A stretch of 64,000 nt of DNA, from contig RSEF01000004.1 of assembly GCA_003993805.1 (NCBI GenBank), positions 6,961,975-7,025,974 of the forward strand, given 5' to 3'. The notes below the pieces were generated by a model. It was given only the letters and a program-made list of their open reading frames with translations, ran no database searches and was not told where the DNA came from. The stretch is from Himantopus leucocephalus. Taxonomy: Eukaryota > Chordata > Aves > Charadriiformes > Recurvirostridae. Made by a program: the position numbers and the translations under genes. Numbering within the stretch: the stretch's first letter is position 1; each line of letters opens with the position of its first letter. Shown in pieces: positions 22,902 through 34,400 of the stretch.

Positions 22902-23404
22902 GAACTGGATTCCAGATCAGGATACAGCGAACGCATGGATTGGGATCAAAAGCTGATCAATGGGATCAAAGCTGATTGGGATCAAAAACAGAGTCCTCCT
23001 CGGACACCAGCCATTGAAGAAAAAACCCTGACCCTTTGATCCCTCAGCTTTTATACTGAGCATGAGGCAGATGGGATGGAATACCCCGTTGGTCAGTTTT
23101 GGGTCACCTGTCCTGTCCCCTCCTCCCCCCAGGTGGGACCCCTCTACACTTTTCCGCTTCCGACCCTCCAACGGGGCAAATAAAGTTAGCTGCCCTCGGG
23201 TGCTGGAGCAGTAAGTATAAGCAAGAGCCTCTCTGCATACCATGCCCGGGCATAAATTATAGACAAGTTTTATCACTCTGGAAGCAAACAGCGTCTCCAC
23301 AATATGCTGTTAATTTCAGAGAGTTCAGTTAGTCAGAAGAAGCTTAGCTGAAAAGTAAAATTACCGAACAGAAAATTGGTTCTGTTTTACCTCAAACCAG
23401 GACA
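22902..23404 (+). mobile_element. Avian LTR, 3' portion (5' end in gap)
   Basis: The stretch around 23060-23110, with GAGCATGAGGCAGATGG, GGAATACCCCGTTGGTCAG and GGGTCACCTGTCCTG, is a pattern I associate with LTRs of bird endogenous retroviruses. A polyadenylation hexamer AATAAA lies at 23179-23184. The end CTCAAACCAGGACA at 23391-23404 finishes in CA, as an LTR should. The TG end is not visible and probably lies in the gap. Three copies of TGGGATCAAA at 22941, 22961 and 22977 form a short internal repeat. Class (ERVL-like or ERVK-like) is uncertain. It is in opposite orientation to the pol fragment at 24378-25560, so the two are probably separate insertions. Confidence 0.55.
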
Positions 23405-24377
23405 ATCTGTACTAACTACCTTAGAGCTTGCTTTGGAAGCCAAATTCTTCATATCCTGAGGTTTGTGGGTATTCTGCTATGTGTAGTTGCTGCTTTATAC
23501 CTAGCTAGGCAAAAAACTTGTTCAGTAAAATGAAATCCTTCACCCTTGTTTGCTCACAGCGCTGGAATGTCCACCTGACAACGCAGCTGGGATTTCTGCC
23601 GCTTGCAGGGAGCGAGGTGAGACCCGCCCCGCTACCTCCTGCTCTTCCCTACGCAGACCGGAGCAAATCTTGTGCAAGCCTTATCCTATGGGAACTTGAA
23701 CCACCTGTAAAGCAGATTTCTGCAGATGTATTTTGACAGAGGCAATTAAACCTGCACAGGCCACTGAACATCGGGAGTTGCAATATCAGATATTGCAATA
23801 TCTGACACTCATGTTCAGCACCCTCCACCACGAAGGTGTGGAGGTCTTTGTGGCACACGTCCTTTTCCAGGTCTAACTCCCTGAGTCATTACCGTAAGGG
23901 TCCGTTTGGCCAACCTAGAGCTAGATATGTACCATCTTGTGCTTTATTGAACACAATGCATTTCAAGGAAGCAGGACTGGTGTGTTGTGCCACTGGCTTT
24001 CCTCCAACGCTGTAACCCAATTTTTCTGATTTCCAGACTAAAGACGCTCATTCCTTTTGACAAGGAGTTGCGGTGTCAATAAGATTTGAGATGCACAGAC
24101 AATAGCCTGTAACATGCTATCTTTCTTTTGTGCCAAATTTGCACTTCCTTCCCGGCTAACAGAGGAAAACCACACATGAAGAGGTTTTCCTGGGTCTGTG
24201 TGCCCACCGCTGCGGCTCGGGCTAGGGCCGGCTTCAGCTCGACCCAGCTGCCTGCTTTTCTGCACCCTGCTCCCGCTGCCTAGTTTTCTCTAAAAGCTTA
24301 GCTGGAGGACGACTCACTTCAGTGAACATCAAAATAAAATCCTGCATACAATTAAACGTGCCTTACAGTGCTCCTAG
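23405..24377. other. Flank between LTR and retroviral fragment
   Basis: No gene was recognised. A short perfect inverted repeat around TTGCAATATC/AGATATTGCAA lies near 23777-23797. There is no clear retroviral homology between the LTR and the end of pol homology at about 24378. Confidence 0.5.
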
Positions 24378-25085
24378 CTAGGCAGAGCGGTGGGGTTGGG
24401 TAGCTCTTGAATTAATTCCACACTCTGTTTATCAGGCGTCTGGCCTTCAATACCTAGTATTGCTCCTAAATATTTTACCTCTTGTTGCACTAATCGAACC
24501 TTTTGTCTGCTGACTTTCAGTCCTTCCTCTGGGATTGCAGCCAAAACTTCCTATCTGCTGACATGCTTGTTCGTCAGAATTCCCCCAATTCAGGTGTGCT
24601 CCATACAGGATGTTACATGTTCCTCGGACCTGCAGGCTAATTTCTCCCACACTTGGATGATGTGTACGTGGCAGATCACAGAAGCTTGTGAAATCCTTGA
24701 GGAACTCACGTGAAGCAATTTTGTTTCTCCTGAAACGTAAAAACAAACTTTTACCAACATTTCTCTGCTAAAGGGCTAAAGAAAAATGCATTTGCTAGAT
24801 CTATGACTGAAAACCACTTAGCTCCTTGTATTCTTGCAGCCGTAATTTCTGGCATTTTAACAAGAAGAGGTGATGTTTGCAGAGTTACAGCATTTAATGC
24901 TCTGAAATCCACAGTCAGGTGCATCTTTCTATCTCACTTTAATACCAGCCACACAGGGGAATTACACACACTGGGTCATTGCACTGGCACTCCTTGATCC
25001 ACCAGGCTATTAATAGTGGATGACAATCCTTTCTGGGCTTCGCTTGGGTACTTACAACATTTCTGCAGTCTTGGATCAAGCCCTG
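24378..25085 (-). pseudogene. Reverse transcriptase pseudogene (ERV pol)
   Basis: Several RT blocks can be read in order on the minus strand. They are an N-terminal LVDQGVPVQ-like block (about 25005-24976), TVDFRALN (within 24918-24890), VIDLANAFF containing the first catalytic Asp (24820-24781), FVFTFQ (24747-24730), VPQGF (24705-24691) and VKYLGAILG (about 24487-24450). The position expected for the YxDD box (24607-24590) reads C-M-E-H with a stop two codons later, so both catalytic Asp are lost. At least two further in-frame stops flank the TVDF block. It is non-functional, and its closest class was judged only by general pattern. Confidence 0.75.
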
Positions 25086-25265
25086 TTATTAGAGCAAATG
25101 CATTAATCTTTCCGTATTCCAACTTATCTCAAGCTTATACTTGCAGAAAGGTAACTCACCCTCATCCTGAGGTGTTCTGACTATTTCAGGAGCCTTTAGA
25201 GAAGTACATCATTTTGTAGGTAGGATAATTATGAGTCCTTCTATTTCTGTGTTATCCTTCCACAG

Positions 25266-25556
25266 TTAGCCAGATCTAAAGTAACCTATTTTGTTTAAGG
25301 AATGGGCTCTGAAAAGCCCATTTTTTATCCCGCACATGATGCCAAATACAAGAAAACTCAACCACACTCTCCAGTAAGCAGTTTGCGCTGGGAGTGGGTG
25401 TAGGAGCAGCGCTGTTACACTCCCTGCACCGTAGGAGACTACTGTACACCTTTGCCTGTACGGTGTACCCTGTAGCCACCCACACTCTTGCAAAATAGTA
25501 ATTTCAGTAGTCACGGAGGCACCAGAATCTAATAACAATTTGAGCTCCCGGTATCT
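25266..25556 (-). pseudogene. Retroviral aspartic protease remnant
   Basis: The minus-strand frame from 25538 begins LLDSGASVT, in which D-S-G-A is the retropepsin active-site motif, preceded in frame by RELK. The catalytic Asp codon is at 25529-25527. The remaining 80 or so codons stay open but drift from a recognisable protease fold. Upstream sequence up to about 26040 contains many stops. It sits just upstream of the RT pseudogene, the expected order. It is a non-functional fragment. Confidence 0.6.
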
Positions 25557-25560
25557 TGTT

Positions 25561-28500
25561 TTTCATCGCTGTTGTACACTTCTGCCAATTTATGCATTAA
25601 AGCACTAATGGGTTTTATATTCCACCTAGCTGTATTTTCTCCCAGGCTCCTTGTTCCTTCCAAACCCTGTTTCACATCTACTTCAAATGCCATTTCCAAG
25701 ACTTATCCAGTCCAGACAAAATACCCGCTGCCTTCCCGTGGGCAGAGTGCCACATACTGCAGGACTGTAAAGGTCCCTCTCGTCCTCCACAGCGTTGGGT
25801 TTGTTTGTCCTCAGGACCCTGATTAGTGAAAGTCATTACTGCTACCAATTGGTTTGACTAGATTTGTTTGTATTCCCTTTTCTTTCCAAAGAATCCTTCC
25901 AGCCCTCCTGGCATGTCCCTTCCACCCCCGCCCCTCATTTAGGTTAGCAGAGTTCCCAGGTCCCGCAGTCATGCCTAACATCTGGCACTGTGATTCTGAA
26001 TCCCAGTTCGTTATCAGGACCTCAGTCTCCCCCAGCAACAACGCAGCAGCTGTCCCAGGAGTCGTTTTCTACCAATACATGACTCCAGTCTCTCATCTGA
26101 TTTTTTCTTTTTCTCCCAGCTTAGATGCCAAACCAATTCAAAATCTCGACACTCATCACAACCACCACAGCCTATTCTCTCTCCCCACCGCGGGCTCGTG
26201 GAGCTCAGTGTCACGCAGAGTCCAGTCAGTGGGCATTCAGCCAGCTTTAGCTCCAGGATTTTCATCAGAATTGGTCTAACTGGGCTGCTCGCCTAAAGCC
26301 ACAATCCACAAATATCCCTATTTGAAGTCCCAATTCTATAGTGAANTAACAGCGAGTCTTTCAGTGGTCGGTCTCTCATGCTGGTCCTTGTCTCCCTGAA
26401 TTAACAGTATTCTTTATCACGATGGGATCCTCCTTGCCTGTATGCCTGTAGCTCATTATGCAAAGGAGCATAAGTTTCCAGGGTACAGCCTGGGTGAAAT
26501 GGGATCATTCTAAATGTCTCCATCCCGGTCATCAGGGCCACTACTCCTTCTCCAATTTGTACTGCAGTCAATATATCCAGTTTAGCTGACAACTTCTGTT
26601 TATTTTTCTCACTTACTTGCTTACCGAAGTCTCAGAATTCAAGTGTTCTTGTTCACCCGATGCGGCAATGATGTGATTTCTATTCCTGCTCCGCTCAGAT
26701 TCTCACAGCCTCACTCTCATGGACTTGACTGCTGGGTTACCACCAATCTGCCACAAGTAAAATGCAGTCTGATGATGCATTCAGACACCCCCTTCCCTGC
26801 CAGCACAGAGCAGAGTAAAAATGGCTTGGCTAATATCTCTTTTACTGAAAAAAATTGGAGAAACTGACAACTGCCCTTGTACCAGGCAATTTTGGGCCGT
26901 CTACATGTATATTAACATGCCCAACTGCCAGAGCCATGGGAAGACCATGCCTGACAGGGGTAAGTCCTTGTTCAGATCCCTGGATGGTAGGTGGCATCTT
27001 CTGCCTACTGGTGAGGACTGTGGTGCCCGTGCACTACTACATCCTCAGGTTTTTCCTTATATAGTCTAGTTTCAAAGGAAAACACTCCTGATCTGCCAGT
27101 CCAAACCACCTTTTTCTAGGGTTAGCTTTGCAAATACAGCAGTGGGTACACGACTGTATTATGCACAACTGAATGCTCATTCAGTGAAACAGCCTTTAGT
27201 TTCCAACAGTTTTCCAGCCTACTCGCTTCATATCTACCAAGTCACTTCGGGCTGGCAAGAGACCCATTGTGTGACTAAGACGTTCCTGGTAAGTAGAGCT
27301 GTAGCCAACGTCACTCTCTGTATCATCATGACCCTTCCCATGAACGACCTCCTCACCTGGGCTCTGTAATCCTTCCTTGCTCATTCAAGCTGTACAGCTC
27401 CTTCAAAAACGTGCTGCTGAACATGCGAAGAGCGTAGAACATAGCTCTTCCTCCCCTCCCATGGCATAGCCCAGGGACCACACTGCCCTTCCTCTTCTGG
27501 TGGCTAAAGGACCTTGCGGAGGAGCATGCCTCTGCGAGGGCTCGCCTGCCCCATGGCGGTCCTCTTGCCGTTTGGGGGTCCCTGGTGGCACTGGTTCCTC
27601 TGCAAGTCTGCACGTGAAAGTTGTGATCTGCCATGCTACACTGTGGCAGCAATGCTGCTTGAACAGTGAAAGACCCTGTGATTTGTGGTGCTATAAAAGC
27701 TGAAAAACTCCATCATTGCCTTTTATATATAATTGAAAACACAATAATTGACTGCAGTGTCAACTACAGAAGGCAGGCAGCACCCTTGGAAATACACACA
27801 CACGTTCACGCGCACACACAGCCTCCTACTGCCAGCCAGGCAGTGCTGCGTGACTTGTCTTAATAGAAGGCTTAAAATAAATCAGAATTATTTCCAGATT
27901 AGAGGGGAAAAAAAAAAAGTCCTGTGAAGATGTTTCAGTCTGAGCACAAAGAACACAAAGAGCGCAGTCTCTTTGCCAGTCAGCACAGCATTTTCTTTCC
28001 TCTGGTCCTTTGCTCTCTGCCCTCCTGCTCCCACAACCTGGCTTAACCTTTTTTTTTTTCCTGCCTGATGCAGGTGAACGTATGACATTGTAAAGCTGCT
28101 GCATACACACCGGTGTATCTGCGAGCAAGTTACGTGTCTCCCAGACTTTCCCTTTTCGTGTTCTTGACAGAGGTCTCAGCCAAGCTCCCCAGACCAACAC
28201 ACGGGATACACGGGAGCGCTGTCTGTATCTTTGCCAGCTCAGGGGTCCCAAATGCATCACCATGTCTGATGGAGCTGGTGCTCCCACCTCTGCTTAACAC
28301 ACACTGCTGGCATTTCAGAGCAATACAGAAAGGTTTTCTCTTCTCCAGTGGTGGGAGAGCCACTGCAGGCAATTCACTGATTTCAGTGTTGAAGCACGTG
28401 GACATCTTGCCTGATTTCCTTGATGCTTTCACTGGGGGACAAAGCCTGGAAGACATGCTGCATGGTAGCACCTAGCACAGCATATGAGCAACAGGGCATA

Positions 28501-31430
28501 GAAGGAGAGGGAAGGATGAGCGAAGAGGGCCAAAGGCTGAAAGAAAAGCAAAAAACCCTTCCCAAACCCCACCAGCACTCCCCACTTCAGCTATTTACAT
28601 TAGGAGAATTTTTCATTTTTGACTGCTCAAGTGTGCCATTTTGTTTACCTCAGGTGCTTTTAGAGCAAATTATAGACACGGGCCAGTTTACTTCACTCTC
28701 ATTTTTAGACAGTTTCACTTTCAGCTTCTTCTGCACAAACAACATGCTACAATTTGGGGGTTGCAAAGGCTGCAGGGAAATATTGATTTCCTCACAATAG
28801 CACTAAAACAGTTCGACCCAACATTTTCCGAAGGCTTTTACAAAACATACATTTTGAGGGACAAGTTTGACTTGACAGACTTCTTTTAAAGAGAGCTGCC
28901 TTTCTTGCAGCCACAGTAGAGCTGTTATTTACTACTTTTTATTACAGAAAGAGAATTGTTGATGCTAGAAATTTCTTTTACTCAGGTAAACAGCTCTAAA
29001 GTTTCAGATTATCTGGCTATGTGAAAAGCTGCACTGTAACGCAAGAAAAATTCTAATTATTCAGCTAATTAAAAAAGTCTTAATTATAATATAGAATAAT
29101 TAATTTCTTTTGATACTTACAACTCAGACACTCCCTTGTATACCTCAGGGGTCCAGAAGCCTTAGCAAATGTAACAGTGGGAATTGCTTCTTAGAAAAGG
29201 CAGCTTTCTCTAAGGCTTTTCTTAGCTTGGCGATAGTTCTGTGTACAAGACCAGGGACTGATGGCCAATAGTATAGCTGGAGATTCCTGAGCCATCAGAT
29301 CTCAAATGCAGAAGGTCATACGCCACCTCTACTATCAAAAGCATTCCAAAAAAAGACACCAAAGTATCACGAACTGCGATACTACTACTGCACTACGCGA
29401 ACTGCAGCTCATCTCATCTTGCCATCACAGCCCCAATCACAGCCCCCTGTGGGGTACCACTGGACTAGGAACTCCAGAGCCAGTCTTTCTTTAAACCCTT
29501 CTGTCCCACGGTCTCATCACACACTTCCAGTCTATTCCTGCCTTGTGAAACTGCTCCGTGTCATCCAGCCAAGTGACACTCCAGGAGCAGTGCCGCTCCT
29601 CTACCGCACGCTACCAGCTTTAATGTACCTTCTGCCAGAGCTGCACTCACGGGGGCACTGGGCATCACAGCTCAGCCCTGCAGAGATGAGTAGCTGAGAC
29701 GGACACACAAAGTCAGGAGATGCCAAGATGGGAAGGAGGCTTACGCTTCCACTCAGAGCCACTGCAGTGACCTCTTTCCTTATTTTATGCTCTTTGCCTC
29801 AACTACAGAGACCTAATCAGTTTAATTCAAAGAAACAGATCTTAGCTTCTGTCCTCCCTGTCTCATTTAGCCCAGTGAGCTGGGTGGTGGCTGCTGTCGC
29901 CAGCTCCTCCGACATTTTGGGGCTCAGCTGCTCCTCTTAGCCAGGAAAATGGTTCAGCTATGAAGGACATGGGGTTTTTTTGCACCCTGGTCCCCCACCT
30001 CCAAAAGCCTATGGAGTGTCAATCTGCGGGGGGAAAAGCTAACAGACGCTCTAAAGACAGGTGGGAAATATTAAGCATACTCAGATGTTACAAACTTTGA
30101 GAGTAAGGGGTGGGAGAAGGCAGTGCAGGGCCTCTGGGTCTGATAAGAAAGGAGTTATTTCTCGGGACATTTGTGTTTTTCCGAAGTTAGCTAATAGAAA
30201 GGACTTGATTTGGTGAAGGCGTCCAAACAATTGCCCTGTGAGATCAGCATCAGCTAATATATAACTCCAGCATTCGATACACCCTCACTCTCCTGTGGTC
30301 TCCCTTTCCAGACCCAAACAGCAGACGCTGGGAAGCGTGGCACGCGCAAGGTGCTGACGTGCAGCCAGCAGACACTGAAGGCTCACGCTATGCTGACTCT
30401 TTTCTTCCAAAAAGCATTTAAAAAGGATAGATTTCTGACAGCTTTTGAGGCTCTCGGGTACAGCACCTTAGTCTTACACTTTGTGATGCTTTAGCAGCAC
30501 CTCCATCTTTCTATGTTTCTTACAGCACATCCCGTAATAGGCTCCTTCCCCAGCCCTTCGCCCTCTTGGAGGCTTCTGGAGGTCAAGGCAGGACAATGAG
30601 GCAACACACAGCCACGTGTACTGACGGGCACTCAGTGGAACTGGTAGTTAACGTTACTCATAAAGAACAATACGTTTGGCCCATTTCTGCTCCTGGTGGA
30701 ACACTAATTCCCAGTGAGAGCAATTGTGGCATCTTATTTCTTGCTCAAGGCTCTAAATCTCCTCTCCACCCATTCATGTGTCACAGATAAGAGCTGCATT
30801 TACATCCCGTCAGTCACACCCTGCTGCACCAGAAGGTGAAGCCACTTTATGCAGGTTAGTTAGTAATGCAAGACCCTTTCCCAGAACAGTAAACTTCTTG
30901 CTGACATCTTTGATGGCAAAATAGAAAAAGGAAAATTCAATTACATTTCAAACCTTAATAACATTCACTTATCTTTCCCCTTTTCTATTTTTAAAATATA
31001 CCTGCATTTGCTACTTTTACTGGATCTTCTCCCTCTTAAAATTCAGTAAACCTTGTGTGCATCTTCACTCATCTCCTTCTCTGTGAAGAATTAGAAAGAA
31101 TTAATAAGATGGGATATTTGAATAAAATCCTTTTTATTTCATGGCCTGATTTTACTTCCATAAACTCTGCATTTATAGCAACCTCATAAATTACCAACGT
31201 ATATGGAAAATAAACACTCCTTGTCTCCCCTACTAAGCCTGCAGACTTAGCAAACAGATCTCTCAAAATCACAGGAATAGGAAAGGATATTTTCTTTTCG
31301 ACTCATTCAACTGGAAATACAATTTTGAGAAAAGCAAAGCAGTGTTTCCCTTTCACTGTTTCCATTTCATTTGGGCTGATAAATGCCTCTGGGACATAGC
31401 ATTTCTGGTTTCACCTCTTCTCAGCCATCT
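25561..31430. other. Non-coding DNA beside the retroviral fragment
   Basis: Above the protease remnant the minus strand may hold decayed gag up to about 26600, but no motif proves it. A lone N is at 26346 with no flanking duplication. A GC-rich patch lies at 27470-27610, a CA/CG microsatellite at 27793-27820, and an unexplained 153-codon minus-strand frame at 27826-28287 without domains. 28300-31430 is unique AT-rich or mixed sequence with no recognised gene. Confidence 0.5.
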
Positions 31431-31490
31431 GTCTGTCTCTCTTTCCTTCTCTTTCTCTCTTTCTCCCTCTCTCCCTCTTGCCCCCTTTTC
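31431..31490. repeat. Polypyrimidine CT-rich microsatellite
   Basis: About 60 bases are almost entirely C and T (TCTCTTTCCTTCTCTTTCTC pattern), a decayed CT repeat with a purine-only complement. Frames reading through it give low-complexity Ser/Leu/Phe or Arg/Glu peptides and are artefacts. Confidence 0.85.
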
Positions 31491-34400
31491 CAATCGGCCT
31501 AAAAATAAGTGGCACCTGGAAGCTGCCGCATGTTGGCTGTCATAGGGATTGTTGGTATATGACCTTCTGTCTGTAGTCGAAGAGGACCGGTTTGCTTTAG
31601 ACAGGCGTTGAGCAAGCTGAGAAGTGGCTTGACTATCTTCAGTGATGGCTTTCACCAAAGGATGTTCCAGAGATGTCAAAGCCCTGTGGTTAGGTAGGCA
31701 GCCAGATGTGAATGATGGGACTTTATCACAAACAGTCCCATCCAATAAAAGCATGTTAAGACTTCGAAAGAAAAGAAAGCCACTGTGAATTCATGTCCTT
31801 CTTTGTGCTTCTGCTGGCAGCAAGGCACTGAATTAGTGTGGAAATTGAGCAAAAATTAATCTTTGCCTCATAATCCATTATTTAAAAGGGAACACTCACT
31901 CACTATAATTTGCAAGTCACTGCTACAGCAAAGTCATTCTGAAATCTGTGAGTTTGCCATAGGGGAAAAATAGCAACATAAGACTAGGTCTTGAGACTTG
32001 CCAGAGTGCCAGACTCTTAATCTCCTTACTGCATTTACCATTTGCAATTTTGCGTTGTAGTTAGAGCCTCCCCAAGGTCACCCCAAACATCTCAAAGCTC
32101 TTAACCATCTGTCTCTGATTCCTAAAAATTAACATGGAGATGGAGAGAGAAAGACTAACCGACTCATTAGGGTCACTCTCATTTACCAGAAACAAAGCAC
32201 CTGTGCCAGCCGCACCAGGAGCGGAGCCCTGGGCAGCCACAGCAGCAAACCAAAAGCCTTCGGTCCTCACAGCTAAGCCCGTGGCCATGCCACACCTCTG
32301 TCACCAAAGTGTCCGGCCGCACACTCCCTGCTGACACCCGTAAGGAAATGATAAGCAAGCTGGGATCACGCACGCCGGCTTCACCAGCACTCACCTCTGC
32401 TCGCCCCAAATCCCATTGCAGGTAGAGATGTGGGACTCGGGACCTCTTCACAGCTTGAGCGGTCATGGTGTAGGAGGGCCTCAGGCACAGACTTTGTTTA
32501 GCCAGGGTTTCCCTTCAGCACAGCTGTCACTTTAACATCAGTTTCTTAGTTTATACCATGCTTAAAATGAGCAGAGTTGTATAAAAGACAAACTACACAG
32601 CTGTGTTTCATTTGTCATACGACTGCCCGCTGTCCTCCAGCTTTCCAGGCGAGTTTGGAGAGCAGAAATAAGGTTGAGAGGATAAATCAAACGGAGAAAC
32701 GGTCTTGTGGCTACGGGAACCAATCCCAGATCTTTAGGAAAGCTTGAACCAGGTCACTGAATCTCTCTGTGTCTACCTTCCCCTTCCCGAAACATGGCCG
32801 TAAAACGTATTTCTTGCTTATGTATGTAGACTGTGATGTTGTTTGGTCTCCCGGTAGCTGTCTTGCAACCTGGGATGCCAGTCTCTGTTGGGGTCCACAA
32901 GATTTAACGTAATATAATAACGCTACTAACAACAAAATACATATGTTTCCGAGCACGACACACATACACACAAATCTAGCTCCTGCTATGACACAAGAAA
33001 GGACTAGCAGGGAAATTTGTATTTTGTTTCTGCTTTCAGGAAAAAGAAAACGAAACAAACAAACAATAATGGTAGACTATAAAACAGCAATAAAAAGAAT
33101 GGAGATTAAACTGCAGCATGCAGGCACTTGAAAAGAAATAAATAGCAAAAAGAAGTCTAAATTTGTTTCCACTGGTTCTGAAAAACAAATCCAGGACAAA
33201 AAAAAAGCCAAAAAAAAAGCCACAGCCTGCCTAAAAAAAAGCTATTATAGAAGGAAAAGACTGATGAATACTTTGAGAATATGTTAACTTTTAAACAGCT
33301 TGAATATTCAAATTGGAATAAAAATATTCCTTCAATTAAAAATTATTAAAATTAGCTCAAAGTATTTTTTGGTGTGTTCACTGCAAGAATTTAATAGGAT
33401 CTAGTACTCAGCAAAGCTTTGAAGCAAAAATAACGTCTCAGGAGCTCATTACGCATTAAATCCTATCAAAAAGCAGGATCCCACTATGAAATTAACACAA
33501 TTTGCAAATCATTATTGCAGGCTACTCCTTCCCCTGCTCTTCTGGTCACTTTTAACTTGGATCTGCGATGCTGTCAAAACCACCGCCACCAAAAAACACC
33601 CCACAGAATAATGGGCATTGTATCTTGAAACATCCTGGGCTGCGAACAGCACGGTACAATAGTCACACAGAACGACATCCACAGGAGAAGCTGTCAGCAA
33701 AGCCGAGAAGTAGAAAGTGAAGTGAAGTGAACCAAGGGATGTGGATCAAAATCTTGTTGGGGAACTTTTTATACAGTAGGCAATTTTGAACCTTGTGCCT
33801 TCTTGGGCTTCTGAAAATGTAGAGGTGTAGTTTTCAGCTTTCAGCTTGAGTCTTAACATGGCTGAATTAATTGGTTATTTTACCGGACATGTTCGCTCAC
33901 CAGTATTCATGAAATATGAATCACTGGACAAAGTCTCCTTTTAATGAAATGCTGGTTCTTGTTTCCTCTTGTCTGAATTGGAGGAAGAGTAAAAAAGGAC
34001 AATCAATACGGTCTGAAACAGCTATAGCTCATTAAAATTCTAGGCTGTCAATACAGTATATGTCTATCACTTCGGCGGCTACTGAAGTGTTGGTGGTAAT
34101 GGCACTTTACTACTGTATTTGTTAAAGTACTTGTGGTGTCTGCTAAAACTTAGCAGGTGTTGGCTGCCTTCAGAGTTTCCGGGGGCCAAAAGGAGGTGAC
34201 AATTAAGGCCGAGTCATCAGTCTCCTTAACTGTCCTCGGCTAATGTGAAAACCAATGTCGTTGAGTTAGGGGATTCGTCTCCGCAGAGCCCAGCTGTTAT
34301 TTTTAATGCAGTATGTGGAATATTAAACTGTTTATCTTGTTATTGAAGCCATAAGAAGGCTCTTTCATGTCATCATTTCTATTTTATTTTGTTTAGAGTC

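Larger units (their letters stand above)
24378..25560 (-). mobile_element. Endogenous retrovirus fragment (pro-pol remnant)
   Basis: A decayed avian endogenous retrovirus lies on the minus strand. In transcription order it shows a protease active-site motif at about 25529-25518, then reverse-transcriptase motifs from about 25085 down to 24378. The order and the roughly 440-base spacing fit a gag-pro-pol layout. Frames are broken by stops and frameshifts, and no integrase, RNase H or env was recognised. Homology stops abruptly near 24378, suggesting truncation. Gag may extend above 25560 but could not be recognised. The polymerase looks closest to gammaretrovirus-like (class I) types, with low certainty. 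Confidence 0.75.

Noticed and set aside
22531..23039. Several frames spanning the N-run
   Set aside because: They read through 100 placeholder N and have no meaning.
25823..26041. Possible retroviral nucleocapsid zinc knuckle (GWKGHARR on the minus strand)
   Set aside because: Spacing around Gly-His is suggestive, but none of the three expected cysteines is present and stops surround it. It cannot support a gag call.
26401..26592. Minus-strand frame (63 codons) upstream of the retroviral fragment as possible gag or env
   Set aside because: Position fits gag, but I could find no diagnostic motif and would only be guessing.
27793..27820. CA/CG repeat considered as a CRISPR or satellite start
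   Set aside because: It is a short interrupted dinucleotide microsatellite. No regularly spaced repeats are present, and the window is vertebrate DNA.
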